Shown here: piece by piece, positions 1 through 8,332 of the stretch
Layout: every line of letters starts with the position of its first letter
Numbering within the stretch: position 1 is the stretch's first letter
Assembly (NCBI GenBank): GCA_024741835.1
Contig: JAENRP010000392.1
Location: forward strand, 1,149 to 38,114
Source of the DNA: Diplocarpon mali
Lineage: Eukaryota > Ascomycota > Leotiomycetes > Helotiales > Drepanopezizaceae
Length of the DNA stretch: 36,966 nucleotides
Direction: 5' to 3'
The notes under the pieces: model-generated
Database searches by the model: none
What the model saw: only the letters and a program-made list of their open reading frames with translations
Told to the model about the DNA's origin: nothing
Program-made: the position numbers and the translations under genes

Positions 1-60
1 TCTCTCTCTCTCTCTCTCATTCTTTCAATTTTTCATTCTTTTTCTTTCTTCCTTTCCCCC
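1..60. repeat. CT-dinucleotide run and pyrimidine tract
   Basis: The window opens with a perfect TC dinucleotide run (1-18) followed by an almost pure C/T stretch to about position 65. It lies just upstream of the first MFS exon I can translate, so it is probably inside an intron of that gene, where it would act as an extended polypyrimidine tract. The start of the intron is outside the window. Confidence 0.7.
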
Positions 61-108
61 CTCTTCGCTGACCTCGGCTCTCGGCCCATCGCGCTGACAC
101 CACTCCAG

Positions 109-1520
109 ATTGCAAACGGCCTCCAGAACATCCGTGTCGGGGACGGAATCTACGCACAAGGCTGGCGCTGGATCTACATCGTCGAGGGCATCGTCACCGT
201 GCTGGCCGGCGTCGCCTGTCTCTTCGCGGTCCCGCAGTGTAAGTCTCGTCTCGTCTCGTCCTCTACCATCCCCAGGCTGATCCCGCCCCTAGTCGCCGAG
301 AAAGCAACCTGGCTCACCGACCGCGAGAGGTTCATCGCCCGAGCGCGTCTGACTCGCGACCGCGGCGAGGGCGAGTGGAAAGCATCTACCACCTTGGAGT
401 CCGTGAAGCATCTGCTGGATATCAAGATCCTCGTCATGTAATCCCCCCCTCCCCCCCCGCGCGCCGCAGAGAGGCTCCGATGCTGACACCTCGCCCCAGG
501 TCGTGGATGTACTTTGCGACGTCGTCGAGCGCCTACTCCATCAACTTCTTCTTCCCCCTCATCTTGACCGGCGGCCTCGGGTTCGAGTACACCATCTCGC
601 TCGTGCTCATCAGCACGCCGTATGTGAGTCTCCGCTGGATGTGCCTCTCTCGGAAGAGACCTCCCCCCACCTAACACGGAGACAGTTCTTTGCCATCATA
701 GGCGGCGTCGGTCTGGCCTGGCTGTCCGACAAGTACCGTACCCGCTGGCCGTAAGTCGTCGCTGCGCTTCTCCGGGATCGTCTTCCGCACCGCTACTGAC
801 GTCCGCTCTCAGGATCATCTTATTCCAGACCCTCGCCGGGTAAGGCCGCCCGGCACGTCGCTCCGCCTCGCAGCTAACGTGCACCAGGGTCGTGGGACTC
901 GTCATCATCAACGAAGCCAAGCCGCCGGGCGTGCGGCTCTTCGGGTAAGGCAGTCGCCCCGTTGCAAGATGGCCATCGCGCATCGAGTCCTGACGTCGGT
1001 CACAGGATCTTCATCACGGTGCTGGGCGTCCAGAACAATGCGTGAGTGCTCCCTCGAGCCGCGGAGCCTGGTGATCTTCCTAACCGCCTGCACGCGCAGG
1101 GCCTTCCTCCACTCCTATGCGCAGACCCAGATTGCCAACCCCGAGAAGCGGTCCATGTCGGCCGTGGCCCTCGTCTTCGCGGGCGCCATCGGGGGCATTG
1201 CGGGGAGCACCATCTTCCGGTCTCAGGACGCCCCCGTACGTGTAGCTCCCTCTCCGCGGTACAGGCCGAGCTAACCTCTCTCCCTCCCCCACACAGACAT
1301 ATCTCCCGGGCATGTGGTACGTCTCCCTCTGCATCCTCCCCCGCCGCCGATGGTGCGCCGACTGACGCCGGCGTCATCTAGGACTTCGATCGGACTGAAT
1401 ATCTCGATTGTGCCCTGTGTGCTGGGCATGACGTGGTACATGAAATCTCAGAACCGCCAGCTCCGGGAGGGGAAGATCGGACCGCTGGAGGGCGTGGAGG
1501 GGTTCGAGTACACCCCGTAG
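109..1520 (+). CDS. MFS transporter, allantoate/nicotinate permease-like (5' end missing)
   Basis: This is the C-terminal part of a major facilitator of the anion:cation symporter type (Dal5/Tna1-like), which imports small organic anions across the plasma membrane. Ten exons join in frame: 109-238, 293-437, 500-623, 686-750, 813-839, 888-944, 1006-1041, 1100-1235, 1297-1316 and 1382-1520, giving 292 residues and a TAG stop. All nine introns are GT-AG. Family landmarks include [19 protein letters not shown] after the central loop, [24 protein letters not shown], and a C-terminal QDAPTYLPGMW followed by the last membrane helix. The N-terminal half lies before the window; the ATTGCA start at 109 is the likely acceptor side of an intron, but the reading frame is also open back to 61. 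The substrate cannot be read from sequence. The convergent neighbour is the monooxygenase. Confidence 0.88.
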
Positions 1521-1820
1521 GAGACCGGGCGAGCGCGGCTCCTGCTCGGGTCGGGCCCGCGCGGCCCCGGAGACGGACTCGGGGGAAGAGATCGGCCGGC
1601 TCTCGAGATCTCGTGCCCGCGAGGCCGCCGGATGTCACCGTAGCGAGTCTCCCCTTGGTAGTAATAGAATAGACTTTGGCATCTCGTGACCACGGGCGCA
1701 CCTGGAGGCACTCGCCGGCGGGGACGGGTCGGTGTCGGCATCCCTGGTCTGGCGGGAGCCATTTGTGACAGGCCACTGCAGATCTCGAGCAGGACGGGTG
1801 GGTTGCGGGTAGGTAGCAGG
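1521..1820. other. MFS 3' flank, no gene seen
   Basis: This GC-rich stretch follows the MFS stop codon and presumably holds its 3' UTR. Overlapping frames are open on both strands, but none matches a family I recognise. I see no RNA gene. Confidence 0.5.
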
Positions 1821-2079
1821 TGTGTGTGTGTGTGTGTGTATGAATGTGTATATGTGTGTATATAAATGTGTATACATATGTGTATGTGTATACATAAATA
1901 TATGTATATATACATGTATATGCATACGAGTATGTATATATATGTGTGTATGCATACGAGTATGTATACATATGTGTATATACATATATATATGTTTATA
2001 TACATGTAATCGTATATGTATCTGTATATGTGTATGTGTATATATTTATTGTATGTATATATATGTATATATATATATG

Positions 2080-2128
<49 letters not shown>

Positions 2129-2185
2129 GTATATGTATGTATGTATATATGTATATTTATATGTATATTTATATGTATATATATG
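1821..2185. repeat. TG/TA microsatellite tract
   Basis: About 365 bp of alternating purine-pyrimidine sequence. A perfect TG run near 1821-1840 passes into an imperfect mixture of TATG, TATA and TGTATA units. Long frames rich in Tyr, Ile, Cys and Met exist on both strands purely because of composition and are not genes. Such tracts can adopt non-B DNA and are length-variable. Confidence 0.95.
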
Positions 2186-2194
2186 GGCATACAG

Positions 2195-2230
2195 GTCATA
2201 TGATCAGTCATATGATCAGTCATATGATCT
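2195..2230. repeat. 12-bp tandem repeat, three copies
   Basis: The unit GTCATATGATCA occurs three times head to tail (2195-2206, 2207-2218, 2219-2230); only the last base of the third copy differs. Each unit contains the palindromes CATATG and, across the join, TGATCA. It sits at the right edge of the TA-rich microsatellite. Confidence 0.95.
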
Positions 2231-2625
2231 AGAAGGCTTGGCAATATCATCTTTACTCTGCGCTCTTGAGTAGCTTCGTGAGCAAGCTTTTTACATACGG
2301 ATATCATCCAATGGATTCGAGAAAGCTTTAGCTATGCACACACTCACCGGATATGAGAGTAATAGTAGATGTATATTTATGTATATATACATATACTCTA
2401 CACACACACACATCCAAAGCCCCAGCCAAGGCCTCGGCAGTGCACGTGCGTCCCCGAGAATGACCTTTCCACTCACCCCCCTAGGCTCGTAATCGCTGAC
2501 CTAGGACCTGCAATACGCGAAAGGGCAACGATCCGTCTCTAATGCAGATGATGCCAAATCGGGAGAGCGCCCTTGGCCAGCACGCCAAGAGGCAGAGCGC
2601 GCGCGACACGTCACGTCTGGCGTCG
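2231..2625. other. Intergenic, nothing identified
   Basis: Between the 12-bp repeat and the GC minisatellite I see only a short TATA-rich and ACAC-rich patch (about 2368-2412). No coding sequence or RNA gene is supported. Confidence 0.5.
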
Positions 2626-2705
2626 GGGGGCGGGGACGGCGGGAACGGCGGGAGCGGCGGGCATAGCGGGTATAGCGGGTATAGCGGGTATGGCGGGCAT
2701 GGCAG
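2626..2705. repeat. GC-rich minisatellite (GGCGGGMAC / AGCGGGTAT units)
   Basis: Nine-base units of the form GGCGGGAAC, AGCGGGCAT and AGCGGGTAT are repeated head to tail, with three near-identical AGCGGGTAT copies around 2664-2690. A 9-bp period keeps any frame open through it, so the small frames here are composition artefacts. It lies about 220 bp beyond the monooxygenase stop codon. Confidence 0.85.
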
Positions 2706-2864
2706 TTGCTAGTCCTACGATAACAGACCACAGGGGGGGCGCGATTCCTCACGAGCGGGCGCCCTCCCGGTTCCTTCTCACTCCCACCCGCCACGCGCAG
2801 GCTGGAGAGGTCACCCTCCCCATGACGAGGCGTCGTCGCACTCGCCCACATTCCCCTTTCCCGA

Positions 2865-2912
2865 AATCTCCCCGGCCCGAAAGCTCCCCGGCCCGCTCCC
2901 CGGCCCGGGGCT
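2865..2912. repeat. Short direct repeats of CTCCCCGGCCCG
   Basis: Three near copies of CTCCCCGGCCCG lie just downstream of the monooxygenase stop codon. The only ambiguous base of the window (n at 2924) follows, which may reflect sequencing or assembly trouble in this very GC-rich repeat. Confidence 0.75.
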
Positions 2913-2928
2913 CATCCTCCGGCNCCCC

Positions 2929-4542
2929 TCACTCCAGCTTCATCTGCCGGTACTGGTCCGCCGCCACCTGGTCGCAGTACCGTCGGAACACCAGGATGCC
3001 GCCCTGGTACCGCATGATGATCCGCTTCTGCCGCCCGGCCACGTTCCGGTTGACGCCCGTCATCCACGAGTCGACCTGGTTCGCCAGCAGGCCGGCGGCG
3101 CAGTCCTGCACGTGCGCGTGCCACTCGCGCGCCTGCGCGGCGGTCGGCTCGACCCACGTGACCCCGCGCGCGCGGCAGTGGCGCAGCAGCGCGGCCACCC
3201 ACCCGACCGCGTACTCGATGCTCGGCGGGATGTTGCCCATGGCCTGGTGCGGGCCCATGATCATGAACAGGTTGGGGAAGTCCGGCACCGTCATGCCGAG
3301 GTAGGTCTGCGGGCCGGCCCGCCACCGCTCCCGCAGCGTCGCGCCGCCGACGCCGGCGAAGGCGATGGCGTCGAAGGCGCCCGTGATGGCGTCGAAGCCG
3401 GTGGCGTAGATGAGCACGTCGACGGCGTGCTCGCCGGCCGTCGTGCGGATGCCGCGCGCCGTGACGCGCTCGAGCGGCGTGTCGCGCAGGTCGACCAGCT
3501 CGACGTGCGGCAGGTTGAAGACCTCGTAGTAGCCGCTCTCCAGCGGCAGCCGCTTCGTCCCCACCCCGTGGTTGCGCGGGATCAGCCGGGCCGCCGTCGC
3601 GGGGTCGCGCACGCGGGCCCGGATCTTGGCCGCCGCGAAGGCGCTGAGCAGCGCGTTGGCCTCCCGGTCCGTGTGGATGTCGCGGTAGTTGGACAGGACG
3701 AAGCCGAAGCCGGGCTCCGCGTACAGCCGCTCCCAGAAGGCCTCGCGCTCCGCCCGCGGCACCTCGACCGTGCGGCGCGGGTCGGCCAGCGCGCCGTGCA
3801 CGAAGCCGTTGGACGTCTCGGCGCAGCGCTGGAAGATGCGCCCGTACTCCCGGCGCACCCGCGCCATCTCCGCGGCCGAGATGGGGCCGTTGTGCAGCGG
3901 CTTGGCCCAGTTGGGCTGCCGCTGGATCACCGTCAGGTGGGCCACGACGGGCGCGATCGTCTGGATGGTCTGGATGCCCGTGGCCCCGGTGCCCATGACC
4001 GCCACCCGCTTGCCGGCCAGCTCGACGCCGGCCGGCCACCGCGACGTGTGGAAGGCCGGGCCGGCGAAGTCGTGCACGCCCGGCACGTCGGGCAGCGTGG
4101 CCGCCGTCAGCGGGCCGAGGGCCGTGAGGAGGAAGCGCGCGGTGAAGCGGGCGCCGCCGGCCGCCGTCACCTCCCACGACCGGCTGCCGGCCCGGAAGCG
4201 GGCCGCGCGGACCCGGCAGTCGAACGTGATATCCCGGCCCAGGTCGAACTTGGCGCTGACGAACTGGCAGTACCGCTCCGTCTCGGGCTGGCCCGCGAAG
4301 CGCTCGGTCCACCGCCACTCGGCCAGCAGTTCGGGGGAGAAGGAGAAGCCGTACGACACGCTCTCCGAGTCGAAGCGCGCGCCCGGGTACCGGTTCCAGT
4401 ACCACGTGCCGCCGACCCGGCTGCCGGCCTCGATCACCCGGGTCCGCAGGCCGAGCTCGCGCATCCGGATGAGCGAGTACATGCCCGAGAGGCCGGCGCC
4501 GATGATGAGCACGTCGTAGTCGAGCGGCTCCTCTGGGACCAT
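2929..4542 (-). CDS. Baeyer-Villiger flavin monooxygenase
   Basis: A single uninterrupted frame of 537 residues. The N-terminal FAD Rossmann motif is GAGLSG (15-20), followed by the GGTWYWNRYPGARFD block (44-58) typical of Baeyer-Villiger monooxygenases. The family fingerprint F-x-G-x3-H-x3-W is intact (F159, G161, H165, W169), and a second nucleotide-binding motif GTGATG (184-189) would bind NADPH. Known members insert an oxygen next to a ketone, turning ketones into esters or lactones, using FAD and NADPH. Length fits the cyclohexanone-monooxygenase-like class. I chose the ATG at 4542 because the conserved core begins eight residues later; an upstream ATG at 4707 would add 55 residues of low-complexity His/Glu/Pro sequence across a poly-G tract. 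No introns, unlike its MFS neighbour. Substrate unknown; catabolic or secondary-metabolite roles are both possible. Confidence 0.93.
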   Translation of the reverse strand: MVPEEPLDYDVLIIGAGLSGMYSLIRMRELGLRTRVIEAGSRVGGTWYWNRYPGARFDSESVSYGFSFSPELLAEWRWTERFAGQPETERYCQFVSAKFDLGRDITFDCRVRAARFRAGSRSWEVTAAGGARFTARFLLTALGPLTAATLPDVPGVHDFAGPAFHTSRWPAGVELAGKRVAVMGTGATGIQTIQTIAPVVAHLTVIQRQPNWAKPLHNGPISAAEMARVRREYGRIFQRCAETSNGFVHGALADPRRTVEVPRAEREAFWERLYAEPGFGFVLSNYRDIHTDREANALLSAFAAAKIRARVRDPATAARLIPRNHGVGTKRLPLESGYYEVFNLPHVELVDLRDTPLERVTARGIRTTAGEHAVDVLIYATGFDAITGAFDAIAFAGVGGATLRERWRAGPQTYLGMTVPDFPNLFMIMGPHQAMGNIPPSIEYAVGWVAALLRHCRARGVTWVEPTAAQAREWHAHVQDCAAGLLANQVDSWMTGVNRNVAGRQKRIIMRYQGGILVFRRYCDQVAADQYRQMKLE

Positions 4543-4554
4543 GATGGTTGATTT

Positions 4555-4620
4555 GGGGGGGGGGGGGGGATGCTGATGCTGATTCTCGTGCTCGTGCTCG
4601 TGCTTCAACGCGCAGCCGAC
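4555..4620. repeat. Poly-G tract and triplet repeats in the monooxygenase leader
   Basis: Fifteen consecutive G (4555-4569) begin 13 bp upstream of the chosen monooxygenase start, followed by ATGCTG-like and CTCGTG repeats. On the mRNA strand this is a C15 run preceded by CACGAG units. It would fall in the 5' UTR. Confidence 0.9.
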
Positions 4621-4707
4621 TCGTCGCAGGAGATGGGAGAGCTTGGTCGAGAGGCGCGCGACGAGGACCGGTCTGCCCGCCTCCCCACCGACCTTCGAGG
4701 GCCGCAC

Positions 4708-5409
4708 GGCTTATATGGGCACCATCCGGACATGGCGCGAGCCCGTCCGAATCTGCCTCGCCGCAACAAGAAGCGGTAGCGCATGTGAAGCGGACCCAGG
4801 AGAAAGTCTGTTGATGCTGCTCGGCCCAATATGATATCCAGTCGTCCTTAGCGTGCTCGATCATCTCTCTATCAAGCCTCTCCTCTCCTACGTCGCTGCA
4901 GGCCCAGACTTCCTCGCACGAGAATGTCCCGAGACGTGCACACCTCCCCAGGGACCGTGGAGTTGACACGCCGGGCGTCTGGTCTGGCCGGCGACGGGGG
5001 AACGGGGTGGCTGTCGCCGCCCCCGGCCATGCCGCCGGTGCTGACTGTTTGACGAGGGACGGAGTGCGGGCAAAGTTGGGCGCAGAATCTCTGTCCCCAG
5101 TCCTCCCCCTCTCGCTCTCCCAGACACGCAGGGTTCGAGCCTGCTCGTCACCCCTCCACCTCTCACGGCCGCCACTTTGCAGAGCACGACCGTGTGTGGG
5201 AAGCTCTGCAACATTCCCGGACCGTGTAAAGCTCGAATCCTGAGGGCACCCTGCCTAGTACCAAGGCTCGGCCGCTGCCCGAGCTACCTTGGCTCGACGA
5301 AGGAAAATGGCTTCGGAAGCGCTGGTTGAATCAACCAGCATATACTTTTTTTGCTAACGGAGACTTCAATCGTGGAGGATAATCGCTCACTTACGCCGTC
5401 TTCGAGCCA
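4708..5409. other. Upstream region of the monooxygenase, no gene seen
   Basis: GC-rich sequence with short open frames on both strands, none recognisable. It probably contains the promoter of the monooxygenase transcribed leftwards. I found no convincing TATA box, tRNA or conserved protein. Confidence 0.45.
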
Positions 5410-5410
5410 G

Positions 5411-5458
5411 AGGGGGAGAGAGAGGGAGAGAGGGAGAGAGAGAGAGAGAGAGAGAGAG
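5411..5458. repeat. GA microsatellite
   Basis: A purine run of AGAGGGAG units passing into a perfect AG repeat, closed by AGAGCAGGAG. A frame reading Arg-Glu repeats crosses it but has no other protein-like feature. Confidence 0.95.
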
Positions 5459-6310
5459 CAGGAGCTGGGTGGCCTAGTGACGATCCGCCCTTCTGCGAGA
5501 AGACAGAGAAACCTAATCTCAGATATCGATCGGGAGCCTTCTAGCCGTCAAAGAACCAACAAGCCCTCTTCTCTCTTTCTTCCGAGCACGGTGGATAGAG
5601 ACCCGAATACCGAGTTGCAGGATGCCACTACCCGGGGAAGAAAAACATGCTCGGGAGATCCAATGCAAGAAGTTCAGCAACTAGGAATCCGATCCTCCGT
5701 CCCGGGGAACCAAGGAAATCAAGGTCGAAAACCCATCTCAAGCCTCCGAACCTTGAGGGCGTTCCCAACGTCAAGCTCCGAAGCGTTCGGCGGCGTCCCT
5801 GAGTGGTCGGTATCTGCCCTTCCCAGTGGGTCGCCGCCCTGCTTTGTGCCCCGTCGTCCTCGGGAGAGGAGGAAGAGGAGTCCTCCCGTCGGGTTTTAAG
5901 GTTCTGCTGCGCTCGAGTTGCCTCGCCGGCGCCTTGACCGGCCGAATGTTCCCAGATGTTGCGTCGGGCGTAGGGGGACCCTTTGCTGCCATCTGCCGCC
6001 TCGACTCATCAAACGCCGCAGCGGCCTCGTGCAAAGGACAAGCAGAATACAATCCCACTGTTGTTGCGATCGCTTCACGGCGTGTGATCCGCCTCGCTTG
6101 CGGGTCTATCTGGCTCGAACTCCTACTCGGGGCCCGGGTTTCGATCCATCGTACGCGAAGAGGGAAAAAAAAAAAACTCAACGGAAGTCTCATGACTTGC
6201 AAGATTCAAGAGGCCGGGGCTGCGTAGGAAGAACGCCCAGGATGCTCCGACCTCAGCGTCAGCTCGAAGCAACGATCCCCCTGCGTGACGTGCAGCCTCT
6301 CCCTTTCCCC
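5459..6310. other. Intergenic, nothing identified
   Basis: About 850 bp with overlapping open frames on both strands of the sort expected from GC-rich DNA. None shows a family motif. A poly-A run of eleven lies near 6166. A GGTTTCGATCC-like B-box near 6137 does not fold as part of a tRNA. Confidence 0.45.
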
Positions 6311-6426
6311 CATCCTTGGCCGCCGACATGGACTTTGCATGCGCAATTCTCATCCTTGGACACCGACATGGACTTTGCAAACGCAATTCTCATCCTTGGA
6401 CACCGACATGGACTTTGCATGCGCCA
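6311..6426. repeat. 40-bp tandem repeat, about 2.9 copies
   Basis: The unit beginning CATCCTTGGACACCGACATG is repeated at 6311, 6351 and 6391 with an exact 40-bp period and a few substitutions (CGCC for CACC in copy 1, CAAACG for CATGCG in copy 2). Because 40 is not a multiple of three, the same DNA is read in three frames, which argues against coding. Confidence 0.95.
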
Positions 6427-6751
6427 TGCTTCGAACCATGAGGACGTAGGACCCGGAACCAAGAGCCGTGCTGAGCAGAATACGCCCCGCTCTTCTCTCG
6501 GTTCTGTCACTCACCAGCGGCACAGGTTGAATCTGTATGCAATGGAGACGACGGGTCTGAACTCGGCAGATCCCCACCCGGTGGTTCGAAGCCTACCGGG
6601 ACCCGCGCGACAGAACCTGGAAGGGAGAAGGCCAGCTACGCGATGGTTCTCGAGGATAGAGAATACATGGACATCTGCAAAGCCCCCTCGGAAGCAGGAG
6701 GAAGCTCAGGAGATATTGCCAAGCTCTCGCCAAAAGAGACTTTTTAATTTC

Positions 6752-7028
6752 CTACTTGGCGGTATATACCATGTACAAATGCTCCGAGACTGGTGTTCCA
6801 AAACTCTACTTGGCTGTATATACCATGTACAAATGCTCCGAGACTGGTGTTCCAAAACTCTACTTGGCTGTATATACCATGTACAAATGCTCTAAGACTG
6901 GTGTTCCAAACTATACTTGGCTATATATACTATGTACAAATGCTCTAAGACTGGTGTTCCCAAACTCTACTTGGCTATATATACTATATACAAATGCTCC
7001 AAGACTGGTGTTCCCAAACTCTACTTGA
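6752..7028. repeat. 54-bp minisatellite, five full copies plus a partial
   Basis: Units beginning CTACTTGGC start at 6752, 6806, 6860, 6913, 6967 and 7021 (partial). Spacing is 54 bp except for one 53-bp interval. Each unit carries TATATAC, a TGTACAAATGCTC stretch and CTGGTGTTCC. Copies 1-3 have TATATACCATG and copies 4-5 TATATACTAT. In one frame the first three units encode an 18-residue repeat (AVYTMYKCSETGVPKLYL type), but the 53-bp copy breaks the frame. Confidence 0.95.
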
Positions 7029-7470
7029 CAGAGGAGGAATCTGTATCTGATGGCTGGAACGCGTCCTTCCCTGTCCCATGCTGCACACGTAGCGGAGGGG
7101 AGCCCTCAGAGACAGCAGCCGAAATGTGGGACGTGGTACGCATACCACCGTGATTGACGACTGCCACCGGTCCATCGAGGAGACCGGTAGCGGCAATAGA
7201 ACAGGTGAGATGGCGATGCTTTCGTCTCGTGGGAGTCGAGACGCAGGGCCGGCCCGAGCCAGCTCGGGCTGGCTTCTCTTGAATCTGTCGACGGGAGAGA
7301 CGGGATCGTCGTCGGAGTGCATTTGCAGCAGTGCAGCAGATCGCGTGTTGTCGTTTCTCCATCAGCCGCGGGGAGCGGATGTTGCGAGGTGACGGCGACT
7401 TTGCCAGCCAGATTCGAGCCATGTTGCTGCGTGGTGGAATGCGGGGCGGGCCTGGGATTCGGTCGGAATA

Positions 7471-7497
7471 CTCGTCACATGCGGATCATGTGACGAG
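7471..7497. repeat. Perfect inverted repeat, 11-bp arms
   Basis: CTCGTCACATG (7471-7481) and its exact reverse complement (7487-7497) are separated by five bases (CGGAT). The arms contain CACATG/CATGTG, an E-box-like core. It could be a dimeric transcription-factor site or a short hairpin. No coding sequence covers it. Confidence 0.85.
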
Positions 7498-7591
7498 ACG
7501 TTCACTTTGGACGGCTTGGCATGGCTGGGTACTAGCTCCGGTGATCTACTCCTCGCTCTCCGCGCATGGCTTGGAGGGACAAGCTCGACAA

Positions 7592-7663
7592 CACCGAATA
7601 CAACACCACGTATTCGACCAGCTTCATCACCGAATACAACACCACGTATTCGACCAGCTTCAT
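7592..7663. repeat. Exact 36-bp tandem duplication with internal hairpin
   Basis: Two identical 36-bp units start at 7592 and 7628 (each begins CACCGAATACAACACC). Inside each unit CGAATA and TATTCG form inverted arms around a ten-base loop. The period is a multiple of three, but no convincing gene covers it. Confidence 0.92.
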
Positions 7664-7844
7664 CGCTGTGCGCACCATCATCCTCATGCGATACCAACAG
7701 ATTCTTATCAGGTGGGATCGTCTGCTTACCTCAGATCCCGTGACGGTCTCACTGCGGTAGATCAAGTTTGCATGGCCCGCCACAAGATCTCCCCGTTGAT
7801 CCGCGCCACTCGCTGGAATGTACCGCTTTCTCCCACCTGCTCAT

Positions 7845-7936
7845 CACGTGGGGAAGAAGAGGAGTTCCAGGGAAAAAAGGAGAAGACGGACGGTCATGCT
7901 CCGCATCGGTTGCCTTAGTCATTCACATGTCACGTG
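7845..7936. promoter_or_regulatory. Two CACGTG E-boxes
   Basis: CACGTG occurs at 7845-7850 and 7931-7936, about 400-490 bp upstream of the R3H start codon. In fungi this palindrome is recognised by bHLH factors of the Cbf1/Pho4 type. Their function here is inference from the sequence motif only. Confidence 0.3.
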
Positions 7937-8020
7937 TTGCCGACTGGCCGGCTCTTCACCACCGCGCATTGACCCGACCCGGCGGTTCTCGCAACGCAGA
8001 TCGCCCGTGCTCCCCCGGCG

Positions 8021-8213
8021 ATCTCCCCTTCTCCCTTCTCCCTTCTCCGTCTCGACACCATTGCTCTCCCGGCAGAGAATATACGCATCCTGTCCTCGTC
8101 TTCATCCTCATCGCCAAGGGTCATCTCGAGCTTCGCCTCCAAAACCGAATCGCTCCCCGTCACTACGCAGCCTGTGATCGAGACAGCTTGACCAGGTGAA
8201 AGAGCTCTATATA
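8021..8213 (+). promoter_or_regulatory. Candidate promoter elements of the R3H gene
   Basis: A pyrimidine tract of TTCTCCC repeats (about 8021-8049) and a TATATA sequence (8208-8213) about 120 bp before the ATG look like ordinary fungal promoter elements. The transcription start is not determinable. Confidence 0.35.
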
Positions 8214-8332
8214 CGAAGCCAGCTATCTCCCTCGAGCGACCAGTGCCGACACCGTTGCTCAACGCCCTTCCATCGCCAGCAAGACCCAGCAGAGCCTAAC
8301 ATCGGCACAACAGCACAGAGCATCACTCCAAG

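Larger units (their letters stand above)
7029..8200. other. Intergenic region upstream of the R3H gene
   Basis: No gene is supported here. It contains the 27-bp inverted repeat, the 36-bp duplication and two CACGTG E-box sites (7845-7850 and 7931-7936) that could bind bHLH regulators. The region may act as a shared or extended upstream region of the rightward R3H gene. Confidence 0.45.

Noticed and set aside
1822..2307. Long Tyr/Ile/Cys-rich open frames on both strands
   Set aside because: They are produced by the TG/TA microsatellite; composition alone keeps the frames open, and no start context or domain is present.
3112..4551. A 479-codon plus-strand frame opposite the monooxygenase
   Set aside because: It is the GC-rich shadow of the monooxygenase gene, Arg/Ala/Gly/His-rich and without family motifs, whereas the minus strand has all Baeyer-Villiger motifs intact.
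4543..4707. Upstream ATG extending the monooxygenase by 55 residues
   Set aside because: The extension is low-complexity (His-Glu and poly-Pro from repeats) and the conserved FAD motif sits at the normal distance from the ATG at 4542.
5125..5150. GGGTTCGAGCC tRNA-like T-arm
   Set aside because: The stem does not pair in the standard register and no A-box or acceptor stem is found upstream.
6130..6150. GGGTTTCGATCC resembling a tRNA B-box
   Set aside because: It has an extra T before the invariant TTC and no foldable D-arm or anticodon arm.
6575..6605. GGTTCGAAGCC resembling a tRNA B-box
   Set aside because: Only two of five T-stem pairs form; no tRNA fold.
6752..7028. The 54-bp repeats as a CRISPR array
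   Set aside because: The units are contiguous with no unique spacers, and the host is a eukaryote.
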